Shown here: piece after piece, positions 36,401 through 44,550 of the stretch | How positions within the stretch are numbered: position 1 is the first letter of the stretch | Layout of the letters: every line of letters starts with the position of its first letter | DNA from: Arthrobacter sp. AQ5-05 | GTDB lineage: Bacteria; Actinomycetota; Actinomycetes; Actinomycetales; Micrococcaceae | NCBI RefSeq assembly: GCF_003287975.1 | Contig: NZ_QMKQ01000014.1 | Span: 1-64,000, forward strand | Length of the DNA stretch: 64,000 nucleotides | Direction of reading: 5' to 3' | Notes under the pieces: generated by a model | What the model was told of the DNA's origin: nothing | Seen by the model: only the letters and a program-made list of their open reading frames with translations | Database searches by the model: none | Translations under genes and position numbers: made by a program

Positions 36401-38321
36401 AGACGTCCCCGACCCGGGACTCGTAGACCATTTCCTCGTCGAGCTCCCCGACCCGGCGCCCGCCCTTGGCCCCGGAATCGTCGCCGGACCCGGCCAGGTA
36501 CACGCCGAAGAGCCCGCGGTCCGGGATGGTTCCGCCGCTGATCACTGCCAGGCGCTGGGCACCGGGCCGGCCGGTGAGCACCCCGGCGTCCCGGTCCCAG
36601 ACCAGGCGCGGGCGCAGCTGGGCAAACTCGTCCGAGGGGTACTTGCCGGCCAGCATTTCCAGGGTCGCGGTGAACGCGGCGCGCGGCAGCGAGGCATAGG
36701 GGGCCGAACGCCGCACGGTCTCGAACCAGGCCTCCACCCCCAGATCCTGAAGCGCGCAGGCGGCCAGGGTCTGCTGCGCCAGGACATCCAGCGGGTTCGC
36801 CGGGATGTGCAGCTTCTCGATCTTCCCCTCACGCATCCGCGAGACGGTCAGCGCGGTGGACAGCAGGTCGGCCCGGTGCTTGGGGAAGAAGGCTCCGATG
36901 GAGGTTTCCCCGACCTGGTGCCCGGCCCGGCCCACGCGCTGCAGGCCCGAGGCCACCGAGGGCGGGGACTCGACCTGGATCACCAAGTCCACCAGGCCCA
37001 TGTCGATGCCCAGTTCCAGGGAACTGGTGGCGACCACGGCGCGCAGCACCCCGGTCTTGAGGTCGTCCTCGATGCTGGCCCGGGTCTCCTTGGACACCGA
37101 ACCGTGGTGGGCGCGGGCCAGCGGTGCCACGGCCCCGTCCCCGGGATCGGGGGTGCCCGTGGCGGTGGTGCCGGCCTGGGCCATCATCGCCGCGGGCATC
37201 CCGGTTCCCGGCTGCACCCGGGCCACGGGCGTCCCTGCGGTCATCTCCGCGCCGGTGGACCCGATCCCGTTGGGGGCGAAACCTGCCCCGGCGGCGGACC
37301 CGGTGAGGCGGGTTTCGTGGATCTCGTTGAGGCGCCCGGTCAGCCGCTCGGCCAGCCGGCGGGAGTTGGCAAAGACGATGGTGGAGCGGTTCGCCTCGAT
37401 CAGATCGACGATCTGTTCCTCGACGTGCGGCCAGATGCTGGCCTGCGGGGCCAGCCCGGAACCCGGCCCCAGGTCGTGTGCGGCAGCGGCGGCGGGCAGG
37501 TCGGTCATGTCCTCGACCGGCACCCGCACGCTCAGTTCCCAGGTCTTGGTGATGGGCGGGGCGATGATGCGCACCGGGGCGGTGCCGCCCAGGAAACGGG
37601 CCACCTCGTCGCGCGGCTCGACGGTCGCCGAGAGCCCGATGCGCTGGGCCGGGGAAGGCAGCAGGGCGTCCAGGCGTTCCAGGGACAGCGCCAGGTGGGC
37701 GCCGCGCTTGGTTCCTGCCACCGCGTGCACCTCGTCGATGATCACGGTGTGCACGCCCGCCAAGGACTCGCGGGCCCGGGAGGTGAGCATCAGGTAGAGC
37801 GATTCGGGGGTGGTGATGAGGATGTCCGGCGGGTTGGCCACCAGCTTGCGGCGCTCGTTGGCCGGGGTGTCCCCGGAGCGCACGCCCACCGAGACCTGCG
37901 GGACCGCCAGGCCCAGGTGCGCGGCGGTGGCCTTGATGCCGACCAGCGGGGCGCGCAGGTTCCGCTCCACGTCAACACCCAGGGCCTTGAGCGGGGATAT
38001 GTAGAGCACCTTGGTGCCGCCGGGCGCGGCAGCGGCCTTCTTGGCCGTGGACCCGGGCGAGCCCGTGGTTTCCAGGCCCGGGAGCGCCGGGTCCAGGATC
38101 CCGGTGGCGGTGCGGGCAAAGGAGTCCAGCGCCCAGAGGAACGCCGAGAGCGTCTTGCCGGAACCGGTGGGTGCAACGACCAGGGCATGTTGGCCGGTGG
38201 AGATCGCGTCCCAGGCCCCGAGCTGGGCGGGGGTCGGCGCGGCAAAGGCTCCCTCGAACCAGGCCCGCGTCGCGGGGGTGAACCGCTCAAGGACGTGCGC
38301 CGCATCAACATTCTTAGCCAT
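33447..38321 (-). CDS. lhr: ATP-dependent helicase Lhr
   Basis: A 1624-residue superfamily 2 helicase. The two RecA domains occupy about residues 30-460: Walker A APTGSGKT with Lys56, DEVH box (IIDEVHAV), GLSATVEP, and GRAGHQVGETSIG as motif VI. A winged-helix/beta-barrel/Lhr-specific region follows, then a long C-terminal domain ending in RRAGFYSTPSGLRFR. The length matches actinobacterial Lhr. It translocates 3'-5' on single-stranded DNA, unwinds RNA:DNA hybrids, and in mycobacteria belongs to a DNA-damage response. The ATG at 38321 lies 7 nt after TAGGCT. An upstream extension would remove that promoter. Confidence 0.95.
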   Translation of the reverse strand: MAKNVDAAHVLERFTPATRAWFEGAFAAPTPAQLGAWDAISTGQHALVVAPTGSGKTLSAFLWALDSFARTATGILDPALPGLETTGSPGSTAKKAAAAPGGTKVLYISPLKALGVDVERNLRAPLVGIKATAAHLGLAVPQVSVGVRSGDTPANERRKLVANPPDILITTPESLYLMLTSRARESLAGVHTVIIDEVHAVAGTKRGAHLALSLERLDALLPSPAQRIGLSATVEPRDEVARFLGGTAPVRIIAPPITKTWELSVRVPVEDMTDLPAAAAAHDLGPGSGLAPQASIWPHVEEQIVDLIEANRSTIVFANSRRLAERLTGRLNEIHETRLTGSAAGAGFAPNGIGSTGAEMTAGTPVARVQPGTGMPAAMMAQAGTTATGTPDPGDGAVAPLARAHHGSVSKETRASIEDDLKTGVLRAVVATSSLELGIDMGLVDLVIQVESPPSVASGLQRVGRAGHQVGETSIGAFFPKHRADLLSTALTVSRMREGKIEKLHIPANPLDVLAQQTLAACALQDLGVEAWFETVRRSAPYASLPRAAFTATLEMLAGKYPSDEFAQLRPRLVWDRDAGVLTGRPGAQRLAVISGGTIPDRGLFGVYLAGSGDDSGAKGGRRVGELDEEMVYESRVGDVFALGATSWKIEDITHDRVLVSPAFGQPGKLPFWKGDTQGRPVELGEALGAFTARLANATDEAARAELEGIGLDAFAAGNLRNYLGAQAQATSVVPSDKTLLIERFVDELGDWRVILHSPFGLPVHAPWALAVGARLHERYGLDGSAMAADDGIVLRVPAMDDEPPGAELFAFEPEEIEDLVTAQVGNSALFASRFRECAARALLLPRTAPSKRTPLWQQRQRSKQLLDVARKYPDFPIILETVRECLNDVYDLPALKSLLAGITSRAIAVREVATRTPSPFAQSLLFGYVAQFLYEGDSPLAERRAAALSLDPALLNELLGRTELRELLDAQVIARTQEQLQRTAEDRRLAGLEGAADLLRMLGPLDAAGVAARLRPESENETEADALQAAAGHLAALVHANRVLAVRLGGRELFAAIEDAPRLRDGLGVPLPHGVPLAFIEPVADPVGDLVSRFARTHGPFTAPDVAAALGLGVAVVLSVLERLVADSRVMAGAFRPAEMLAGLPVAGASATEYCDAGVLRMIRTRSLAALRAEVEPVDQQAFARFLPGWQGIGAGLRGIDGVLAVVEQLAGVPVPASALESYVLPARVRDYTPWMLDELMSAGEVLVSGAGALAGTDGWIALHTAENAPLSLPLPDTSALGPLASRLHAVLGSSGAYFVPQLAGLLARDSSEPGPEPAGSAVLEALWELFWASAVSPDTLAPIRQLVSGGKSAHRLPAPAPRARTARLGRMAMLRASSPGAGVELTGRRPVPESVTGRWAALPAPLDDPAIRAHAAAEFLLERYGVVTRGSVAAEAVPGGFGQLYRVLGKLEEAGHTRRGYFVERLGAAQFSTSATIDRLRTLVREPGHGQLPTALGLAATDPANPYGAALGWPESAGGHRPGRKAGALVVLLDGALALYVERGGKTVLGFGALAPETDSAGAATEVLDAVAVELVAVLRRAGTVKLGIEKINGSPVNDSPLGASLRRAGFYSTPSGLRFRS

Positions 38322-38328
38322 CGATCCC

Positions 38329-38334
38329 AGCCTA
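38329..38334 (-). promoter_or_regulatory. -10 hexamer (TAGGCT) of leaderless lhr
   Basis: On the minus strand TAGGCT is 7 nt before the lhr ATG, the same layout as at 29045, 39361 and 48431. Confidence 0.55.
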
Positions 38335-38376
38335 AACGCTCGAAGCGTCAATTCGGGTTCGGCCGCGGGAACACCC

Positions 38377-38853
38377 TCAGGCGGCACCGAGGCGGCGTGC
38401 GGCGCGCACGGTGTGCCTGAGGCCCAGCCCGATCAACAGGGCCGGCAACGCGGCGCCAGCCAGTGCGGGCACGGCCGTTGACAGCCGCAGCGATCCCGAG
38501 TCCGGGAACACGTCGTGCAGCAGCAGGGTCCAGATCAAGGCGGGGATGATCCCGGAGGCAAGCGAGAGAAGCGACATCAGGACGATCGCCGTTCGCGACC
38601 CCGTGGTGAAGCCGACCAGCACCGCCAGTGCCGAGCAGATGAACCATGGCGCCAAGGGAAGTGCCAGCGCCACCCAAAGCCCTTCCTCATCCAGTTCCCA
38701 CCATGGTGCCCCGGCCATGGCCGGGTCCACCACGCCGACCACCAGGAGCATGGAGGCAGCACAGGCCACCGGCACATACCGCCACATTCGATTCACCACC
38801 GGCTGCAGGTTCTCCCTGGTGGGCCGCGTGGTGCCGTATGGCGCCTCAGGCAT
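38377..38853 (-). CDS. Small membrane protein downstream of rlmH (158 aa)
   Basis: A 158-residue protein with four hydrophobic helices (around residues 27-48, 60-82, 88-112 and 128-148) and a basic C-terminus (RHTVRAARRLG). No conserved family is recognised. Its start codon lies 8 bp inside the end of rlmH, so it is probably co-translated with it. Confidence 0.7.
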   Translation of the reverse strand: MPEAPYGTTRPTRENLQPVVNRMWRYVPVACAASMLLVVGVVDPAMAGAPWWELDEEGLWVALALPLAPWFICSALAVLVGFTTGSRTAIVLMSLLSLASGIIPALIWTLLLHDVFPDSGSLRLSTAVPALAGAALPALLIGLGLRHTVRAARRLGAA

Positions 38854-39304
38854 GGTGGTACTTCCCGCCGCCGGAGATTTCCTGGGCGCGGTAGAGCTGC
38901 TCGGTGATGATCAACCGCACCAGCTGGTGCGGGAAGACCAGCTTGGACAGGCTCCAGGTGAAATCCGCGCGGGAGTGCACCGAGGCGTCGACGCCGTAGG
39001 CACCGCCGATCACCACGGTGATGTTCCGCGAGGTGTCGAAGGGCCGCTGCAGGGTCTTGGCCAGCGCGGGGGAATCGATGTTCTTTCCGCGCTCGTCCAG
39101 CAGCACCAGGAAGTCCCGCGCCTCGACCTTGGCCAGGATCCGCTCGGATTCCTCGGTGCGGGCCGCATCGCCCTCGCGCGAGGAATGGGGGAGCAGCTGC
39201 CACTTGATGTCGAAGGGCTTCTTCATGCGCTTTTCGTAGCGTTCGATGCCCTCGGACACCCAGGACTCGTGTTTCTTGCCGATGGCCAGCACGCGGATTG
39301 TCAT
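38846..39304 (-). CDS. rlmH: 23S rRNA (pseudouridine1915-N3)-methyltransferase
   Basis: A 152-residue SPOUT methyltransferase that methylates pseudouridine 1915 in helix 69 of 23S rRNA on assembled 70S ribosomes, using SAM. The conserved core is visible: LVLLDERGKNIDSPALAKTL, then ITVVIGGAYGVDASVHSRAD (knot, SAM site) and the C-terminal QLVRLIITEQLYRAQEISGGGKYHH, which is diagnostic. Length is normal. The start ATG at 39304 has GGAGGA 7 nt upstream. It is divergent from the PAP2 gene and followed by an overlapping small membrane protein gene. Confidence 0.96.
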   Translation of the reverse strand: MTIRVLAIGKKHESWVSEGIERYEKRMKKPFDIKWQLLPHSSREGDAARTEESERILAKVEARDFLVLLDERGKNIDSPALAKTLQRPFDTSRNITVVIGGAYGVDASVHSRADFTWSLSKLVFPHQLVRLIITEQLYRAQEISGGGKYHHA

Positions 39305-39347
39305 GCTTCCATCCTCCCGCATGCCCGCGGGGACAGTGTCGCGGGGA

Positions 39348-39353
39348 TAGGCT
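39348..39353 (+). promoter_or_regulatory. -10 hexamer (TAGGCT) of leaderless PAP2 gene
   Basis: TAGGCT lies exactly 7 nt before the ATG at 39361, in the 56-bp space shared with divergent rlmH. Confidence 0.55.
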
Positions 39354-39360
39354 TTCAGGC

Positions 39361-40065
39361 ATGAGTTCACCGCGCCATCCCGGCAAGAGCGGGCAACGCG
39401 CCGGTTCGATCCTGGTCTTTGCCCTTGCCATCGTGATGGGTCTTCTTGCCGTGGCACGCCGCCTCTGGGTGTCGGTCCGGGTCGGGGGAGTCCCCGATGC
39501 CTGGGACATCCCGGTGCTCGAGTGGATGGTGGGCCACCGGAGCCCGGCCGCCACGACGGTCGCCTGGTTCTTCACCGTCGCGGGGGACACCCTGGGCATG
39601 AGCATCATTTCACTGTGCTTCATCGCCTTGTTCTCCTGGCGCAGCAGAAGCGCGTGGCCCGGTGCGCTGATTGCGCTGACGGCCGCCGGCTCGGTGGCGT
39701 TGACGATCGTCCTGAAGAGCACCCTGGGCCGGGCCCGGCCGCCGCTGGCGGAAGCCTTGGCACCGGTGCCTGCGTCTTTCTCGTTCCCCAGCGGGCACAC
39801 GCTCAATGCCGTCGCGATCCTGTCGGTCGTTGGCTACCTGGCGTTCCTGGTCCTGCGGACGCGGCTTGCCCGGATCCTGGCGCTGTGTGCTCTGGGGTGC
39901 TTTGTCCTCGGGGTGGGCTGGAGCCGGATCTACCTGGGGCACCACTGGCTCGGCGACGTGGCCGGAGGGCTGCTCATTGGCGGCTGCTGGGCCACGGTGG
40001 TGATCGTGCTGCACCACTTCGTGGTTCTCAAGAACCGGCGTTGGCACAGCTGGCTGAACGTTTAG
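39361..40065 (+). CDS. PAP2-family membrane phosphatase
   Basis: A 234-residue integral membrane phosphatase with about six helices. The three phosphatase motifs are present: KSTLGRARPP, PSGHTLNAVA (catalytic His) and SRIYLGHHWLGDV (nucleophile His). It would dephosphorylate lipid phosphates such as undecaprenyl pyrophosphate or phosphatidic acid at the outer membrane face. The start at 39361 is set by the TAGGCT element 7 nt upstream. It stands alone, followed by the NAD(P)-binding protein gene with its own promoter. Confidence 0.9.
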   Translation: MSSPRHPGKSGQRAGSILVFALAIVMGLLAVARRLWVSVRVGGVPDAWDIPVLEWMVGHRSPAATTVAWFFTVAGDTLGMSIISLCFIALFSWRSRSAWPGALIALTAAGSVALTIVLKSTLGRARPPLAEALAPVPASFSFPSGHTLNAVAILSVVGYLAFLVLRTRLARILALCALGCFVLGVGWSRIYLGHHWLGDVAGGLLIGGCWATVVIVLHHFVVLKNRRWHSWLNV

Positions 40066-40143
40066 GCGCTTCCCGCGGGCACGGAACCGGGCGGCGGCGG
40101 CCAATGCCTGCCGGTCCCCTCGAACCAACCCAAGTATCAGGCG

Positions 40144-40149
40144 TACGCT
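40144..40149 (+). promoter_or_regulatory. -10 hexamer of leaderless gene at 40157
   Basis: TACGCT lies 7 nt before the ATG (TANNNT class), without a ribosome site. Confidence 0.45.
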
Positions 40150-40156
40150 GAATTGC

Positions 40157-40930
40157 ATGAAGGTGATTGTTCTCGGTGGCAACGGAAACATGGGCAAGCG
40201 GGTCGTGCACCTGCTGCAGGAAGCCGGCCACGGGGCGGTGGCGGCCGGCCGGAGAACCGGGGTCGACGCCTACACGGGCTTTGGCCTGGCGGCGGCGATG
40301 CGCGGCGCCGACGGGGTGGTGGATTGCCTGAACGTGTCCACGACCAATGCCACCACGGCCATTGATTTCTACGAAACCACGGCCAGGAACATCATCCGCA
40401 CCGCCGAGCAGGAACAAGTCAAGCACTTGGTGTGTGTCTCGATCATCAATGCCCGAAAACCAGAGGTCAACAGGCACATGGGCTACTACCGCGGCAAGGC
40501 GGCGCAAGAGGCGCGCTACCAAAACGCGAAGGTACCCACGACGATCGTGCGCTCCACGCAATGGTTCGAGCTGGCCGAAACCATGATCGAGCAGCTCACG
40601 ATCGGTCCGGTTGCGGTGGTGCCCCACATGGACAGCCAGCCGGTGGCCGCCGATGCCGTGGCCAGGCTGGTGCTCTCCGCGGTCGAAGCGGGAAGGGACG
40701 CACCGGCCGGCCTCGAGCTTGCCGGGCCCGAACCGCGGAACATGGCGAGCCTGGCGCGCCTGGTCTCCCGGAACAACGCCGCCTCCCGCAATGGCGGGCC
40801 GCACGCCACGGTCATCGGGGTGCCGGTGCCGGGTATGAAGGTGATGAACGGCGGGTTGTTGCCCGCGGCGGGGGTTCCCCGCGATTCGACGACCTTTGAG
40901 CAGTGGCTGGCCGGGGGCCGGAAGGCCTGA
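40157..40930 (+). CDS. NAD(P)-binding NmrA/SDR-like oxidoreductase
   Basis: A 257-residue atypical short-chain dehydrogenase. The Rossmann motif GGNGNMG spans residues 7-13. MGYYRGKAAQEA carries a Tyr...Lys pair with family spacing, and TIVRSTQWFELAETM is a segment typical of NmrA / NAD(P)H-binding proteins. These proteins act as NADP-sensing regulators or quinone/isoflavone reductases. The substrate is unknown. The mRNA is predicted to be leaderless. It runs toward the NAD-kinase-like pseudogene. Confidence 0.85.
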   Translation: MKVIVLGGNGNMGKRVVHLLQEAGHGAVAAGRRTGVDAYTGFGLAAAMRGADGVVDCLNVSTTNATTAIDFYETTARNIIRTAEQEQVKHLVCVSIINARKPEVNRHMGYYRGKAAQEARYQNAKVPTTIVRSTQWFELAETMIEQLTIGPVAVVPHMDSQPVAADAVARLVLSAVEAGRDAPAGLELAGPEPRNMASLARLVSRNNAASRNGGPHATVIGVPVPGMKVMNGGLLPAAGVPRDSTTFEQWLAGGRKA

Positions 40931-41065
40931 ACCGGAACGAACGCCGGTCGTAAACGTCCCAGCCGCGCGCGCCGCCCGGAGCCCGGCAAGAGTTCCGCGC
41001 CGTGGAGGCATTTGCCGTCTCGGGAGCTGGAATCTTCGACGCTCTCGTTGCCCACGGCGACTCCG

Positions 41066-41748
41066 CTACGCAAGCCGAAGGGTCCGGCGGCCCGGCTCGA
41101 CGCTGATTTCCTGCCCCCACGAGGCGGTGAGGCGGTCCTGCTCCATGTCATCGCCAAACACCACCAGCTGGTCCGACGCCACGGTGAGGCGAAGTGGTTC
41201 GCCCGCCTCCAGCACGCCTTCGGCCAGGGAGGTGCAGGCGGCGGGGGAGGGACCTGCCTCGCGGACAAACCCTGCCAGGGCAGGGTGCGTCCCCCGCGGT
41301 CCCGGGCGATGGAGGCGCACCATCCGGTGGCGCCCGTCCCGGTGGAAACGATGAGGCAGGAAGAGGACTGATGCCCGGTCCGGCCGTCGGGTGTCGCGAG
41401 CCGTTAGCGGGCCGACTGGTGGGTCCGCTGCCCGATGAAAACTTCGTTGGGCACCGACAATTCCTGGCCGTCGTCGAGCCTTGCTCCCACCATGGACAGT
41501 TCCCGGCAGTGCAGCGGCCGCAGGCTTCCACCGCCCGGGGCGAGGCCCCGCAGCAGCAGCGCGGCATCCGCGGCGGTGTGGCGGACGAATGCGCCCGGAT
41601 TCGTTCCCGGTTCCGGGTCGATCCCGATGACGGGCTGGCCTGCGAGGTACCTGGCTGCATTGGCCACGAGCCCGTCCTGGCCCACGACGGCGATGATGTC
41701 CTCGGGCGTGAGCCCGAAGCGGGCCCCAAACCGCTGGTTCCCGGGCAT
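41066..41748 (-). pseudogene. NAD-kinase-like gene, truncated and interrupted
   Basis: Minus-strand remains of an NAD-kinase-like protein. The first piece begins inside the family core (FGLTPEDIIAVVGQDGLVANAARYL, 41748 downward), so an N-terminal segment is missing. After NEVFIGQRTHQSAR a TAA replaces the expected Tyr codon at about 41404. Translation through it gives RLATPDGRT and the conserved STGTGATGW. A shift in a run of five G near 41303 then moves the C-terminus (TSLAEGVLEAGEPLRLTVASDQ) to another frame. Three lesions make this a clear pseudogene. The missing 5' part lies where the tRNA-Ser terminator now sits. Confidence 0.8.
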
Positions 41749-41752
41749 GAAA

Positions 41753-41793
41753 AAGGCCTCAGGTCCCTTTGTTCATAAGGGATCTGAGGCCTT
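41753..41793 (-). terminator. Terminator of tRNA-Ser
   Basis: AAGGCCTCAG/CTGAGGCCTT arms, plus a CCCTT/AAGGG inner pair, followed on the minus strand by five T. It lies 6 bp after the tRNA 3' end. Confidence 0.8.
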
Positions 41794-41798
41794 CGATC

Positions 41799-41889
41799 TG
41801 GCGGAGACGGAGGGATTTGAACCCTCGGTACGGGGTTACCGTACACAACATTTCGAGTGTTGCACCTTCGGCCGCTCGGACACGTCTCC
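41799..41889 (-). tRNA. tRNA-Ser (anticodon CGA)
   Basis: A 91-nt class II tRNA including an encoded CCA. Acceptor arms GGAGACG/CGTCTCC pair perfectly. The anticodon stem CAACA/TGTTG encloses loop CTCGAAA with anticodon CGA, reading UCG. A long variable arm (TACGG/CCGTA) and the T arm GAGGGTTCAAATCCCTC are present. Confidence 0.95.
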
Positions 41890-41959
41890 AGACCTGAATA
41901 CTCTATCGGAAGAATGGTCCACAGCAAAAACGTGGGATCCTTGACGGCACAATGTACCC

Positions 41960-43198
41960 ATGACGACGCTGAATGAAATGATGCGGATCCCGCCGGAGAG
42001 ACTGGCTCCGCGGTTGTTGCGCGCGTGGTCCTGGCACCGCCAGGGCCTTGACGGATCGCTGGCGGCCAAGGGCGCGGCAGAGATCCTGGACCGGGTGGGC
42101 TGGGCCCGGTCGATCGGCGGGGCCAACATCTACCTGACGCTTTTCTCCCGGGCCGGCATGCCCCGGGCCGATGTCGACGCGGCGGCGGCCGCCCGCGAAA
42201 TCCACGAGCTGCCGACGGCCCGGGGCTGCACCTATGTGCTGCCCGCCGCGGACTACGCCTGGGGGTTGCAGCTGGGCCACGCCTCGGCCGAGGCCTCCGT
42301 GAAGGTGCTCGAACGCCTGGGCGTGAAGCGGGCGGACATCGAAACCCTGGCCCAGGACATCCTGCAGGTCCTGTCCGATGCCCGGGGAACAGACGAAGCC
42401 GCCCTGGACCCGCAGGGCCTCAAGAAGGCACTGGGCGGCAAGGTCCGCAACATGGGCGAGGAAGGCAAGAGGAAAGGCGTCTCCAACACGCTGCCGGCCG
42501 CGCTCGGGCTGCTGCAGGCGGACGGACGGATCCGCCGCGTGCCGGTGAACGGACGGCTTGACCAGCAGCGCTACTCCTATGCGGCCTGGGAACTGGACGG
42601 CAGCGGGGAAGACGACGAAGCGGTCAGGACCCGGATGCTCGAGCGGTTCCTCGGCTGGACCGGAGGGGCCACCCTCGGGCAGGTCCGCTGGTTCACGGCA
42701 TTCACCGTGGCCCAGTCCAAGAAGGCACTGGCGGCAACCGGGGCCGTCGAAGTCCCCACCGCTGCCGGCGAGGTGCTGTGGATGCTGCCGCATGACGTGA
42801 ACGAGCTGGCCGGATTCGAGGTGCCCGAGGGCGAAGACATCCAGCTGCTCTCGGGCTCCGACTCGTTGGTGCTGTTGCGCCGCAACTCGGCCGACCTGTT
42901 CGACGAGGCCGGGGCCAAGGCCGTGGAGGGGATGAGCGGCTCGGCGCTGGCCGCCGACCTCTCGGACCACCCGATCCTGGATCGCGGGCGGATCATCGGG
43001 CTGTGGCAGTACGATCCGGACAACGCCCGGGTCGCATGGTGGACGTTCGCTCCGGCGAGCGCCGCGGTGCTTGAACGCATCGCGCTCACCGGGGACTGGA
43101 TCACCGAGGACCTCGGTGATTTCAGGTCGTTTTCCCTGGATTCGCCGAAGTCGCGGGCCAAGAACATTGCCAGGCTTGACGCGCTGCGGGCCGGGTAG
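41960..43198 (+). CDS. Winged-helix DNA glycosylase-like protein (AlkZ/HTH_42 family)
   Basis: A 412-residue protein of the AlkZ-like (YcaQ/DUF1006) family, made of tandem winged-helix domains and a beta barrel. Features are RLLRAWSWHRQGLDGS at the start, ARSIGGANIYLTLFSRAG, ELPTARGCTYVLPAADY, and near the C-terminus GLWQYDPDNARVAWW. The QYD there is the place of the QxD/QxQ catalytic motif of the family. Known members excise bulky or cross-linked alkylated bases. Activity here is inferred only. The ATG lies 6 nt after CACAAT. Confidence 0.78.
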   Translation: MTTLNEMMRIPPERLAPRLLRAWSWHRQGLDGSLAAKGAAEILDRVGWARSIGGANIYLTLFSRAGMPRADVDAAAAAREIHELPTARGCTYVLPAADYAWGLQLGHASAEASVKVLERLGVKRADIETLAQDILQVLSDARGTDEAALDPQGLKKALGGKVRNMGEEGKRKGVSNTLPAALGLLQADGRIRRVPVNGRLDQQRYSYAAWELDGSGEDDEAVRTRMLERFLGWTGGATLGQVRWFTAFTVAQSKKALAATGAVEVPTAAGEVLWMLPHDVNELAGFEVPEGEDIQLLSGSDSLVLLRRNSADLFDEAGAKAVEGMSGSALAADLSDHPILDRGRIIGLWQYDPDNARVAWWTFAPASAAVLERIALTGDWITEDLGDFRSFSLDSPKSRAKNIARLDALRAG

Positions 43199-43214
43199 GG
43201 GTGCGGGCGTCCGC

Positions 43215-43697
43215 TCAGTCGCGGCGCCGGGCGCGGAAGAAATCGCTGAGCAGTGCGGCACATTCCTTCTCGCGGACCCCGGGGTAGACCTCGACCCAGT
43301 GGTTCAGCCGCGGTTCGCGCAGGATGTCGAACACCGAGCCGACGGCGCCGGCCTTCTCGTCCCAGGCGCCGAAGATGACCTTCGGGATGCGCGAGAGCAC
43401 GATCGCCCCGGCGCACATGGCGCAGGGTTCAAGGGTCACCACCAGGGTGCAGTCCTCCAGCCGCCATCCGTCGCCGTTCCCGGCATCGCGCAGCGCCTGG
43501 GCCGCGGCGCGGATCGCCACCAGTTCCGCGTGGGCCGTGGGGTCCCCGTGTGCCTCGCGCTCGTTGCGGCCGGTGGCCAGCACATTTCCGTCGGGCCCGA
43601 GGACCACCGCGCCGATGGGGACGTCGTCGGTGGCCAGTGCGGCCCGGGCCTCGGCGAGGGCAAGGTCCATGAGCGGCAGGTGGGAAGAATCAATCAT
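43215..43697 (-). CDS. tadA: tRNA adenosine(34) deaminase
   Basis: A 160-residue zinc deaminase that converts A34 to inosine in tRNA-Arg(ACG), a tRNA encoded twice in this window. The active site is complete: His56-Ala-Glu58 ([10 protein letters not shown]) and Cys92/Cys95 ([11 protein letters not shown]). The C-terminal helix [10 protein letters not shown] is typical of TadA. The start at 43697 is the internal ATG; another at 43709 would add four residues. It converges on the AlkZ-like gene and is divergent from upp. Confidence 0.92.
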   Translation of the reverse strand: MIDSSHLPLMDLALAEARAALATDDVPIGAVVLGPDGNVLATGRNEREAHGDPTAHAELVAIRAAAQALRDAGNGDGWRLEDCTLVVTLEPCAMCAGAIVLSRIPKVIFGAWDEKAGAVGSVFDILREPRLNHWVEVYPGVREKECAALLSDFFRARRRD

Positions 43698-43817
43698 CGT
43701 GCATCCCATGCTAGTTTGTCCGCGCACCTTCCGGCCGTCTGGCCGCTGCACGGCGCCCATGGTGGGAATCACCCGGGGACGGAATGTGAAAACCGGGCCA
43801 AGGGCACGATCGGCTGG

Positions 43818-43823
43818 TAGATT
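43818..43823 (+). promoter_or_regulatory. -10 hexamer of leaderless upp
   Basis: TAGATT lies 7 nt before the upp ATG, with no ribosome site. Confidence 0.5.
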
Positions 43824-43830
43824 TTGGTGC

Positions 43831-44469
43831 ATGCGCGTACAGGTAATTGACCACCCGTTGGTGGCCCACAAGGTATCGGTCCTTCGAGACAAGAACACCC
43901 CGTCGCCGGTCTTCCGGCAGCTGACCGATGAGTTGGTGACCCTGCTGGCCTATGAGGCAACGCGCGAGGTCAAGACCGTCCAGGTCCAGGTCGAGACCCC
44001 GGTGGCAACGACCACCGGCATCGCCTTCGCCAAGCCGACCCCGCTGGTGGTGCCGATCCTGCGCGCCGGCCTGGGCATGCTCGAGGGCATGACCCGCCTG
44101 GTCCCGACCGCCGAGGTCGGCTTCCTGGGCATGGCCCGCAACGAGGAAACCCTGGACATCATCACCTACGCCGAGCGGCTTCCCTCCGACCTGACCGGTC
44201 GCCAGGTCTTCGTGCTGGACCCGATGCTTGCAACCGGCGGCACGCTGATCGAATCGATCAAGTTCCTCTTCGACCGCGGCGCAGCCGACGTCACCTGCAT
44301 CTGCCTGATCGCCGCCCCCGAGGGCCTGGCCCGGCTGGAGCAGGCCTACGGGGACAACGAGAAGGTCCACCTGGTCCTGGGCGCCCTGGACGAGAAACTG
44401 GACGAGAACGCCTACATCGTTCCGGGCCTGGGCGATGCCGGGGACCGCCTCTACGGCGTGGCCCACTAG
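43831..44469 (+). CDS. upp: Uracil phosphoribosyltransferase
   Basis: A 212-residue type I phosphoribosyltransferase that salvages uracil to UMP using PRPP. It has the canonical start [24 protein letters not shown], the ILRAGLGM and [13 protein letters not shown] (PRPP) motifs, and the uracil-binding end [18 protein letters not shown]. Length is normal for the family. It forms a single-gene unit with a leaderless-type promoter and a strong hairpin terminator. Pairing of upp with divergent tadA is common in actinobacteria. Confidence 0.97.
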   Translation: MRVQVIDHPLVAHKVSVLRDKNTPSPVFRQLTDELVTLLAYEATREVKTVQVQVETPVATTTGIAFAKPTPLVVPILRAGLGMLEGMTRLVPTAEVGFLGMARNEETLDIITYAERLPSDLTGRQVFVLDPMLATGGTLIESIKFLFDRGAADVTCICLIAAPEGLARLEQAYGDNEKVHLVLGALDEKLDENAYIVPGLGDAGDRLYGVAH

Positions 44470-44488
44470 CAACAACACTTTCTTGCGG

Positions 44489-44530
44489 CGCCGCCGCGGA
44501 GGGGATCAAAGGTCCCGATCCGCGGCGGCG
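44489..44530. terminator. Bidirectional terminator between upp and the histidine kinase gene
   Basis: CGCCGCCGCGGA/TCCGCGGCGGCG arms with an 18-nt loop, and T-rich flanks (TTTGTGTT) on the plus-strand side, lie between the two convergent genes. Confidence 0.75.
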
Positions 44531-44550
44531 TTTGTGTTGGGAGGCCGGGC

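Noticed and set aside
33756-38420. A very long open frame (over 1500 codons) on the plus strand opposite lhr
   Set aside because: It is the antisense shadow of a high-GC gene. Its translation is Gly/Arg/His-rich low-complexity sequence, and the minus-strand frame gives a complete Lhr.
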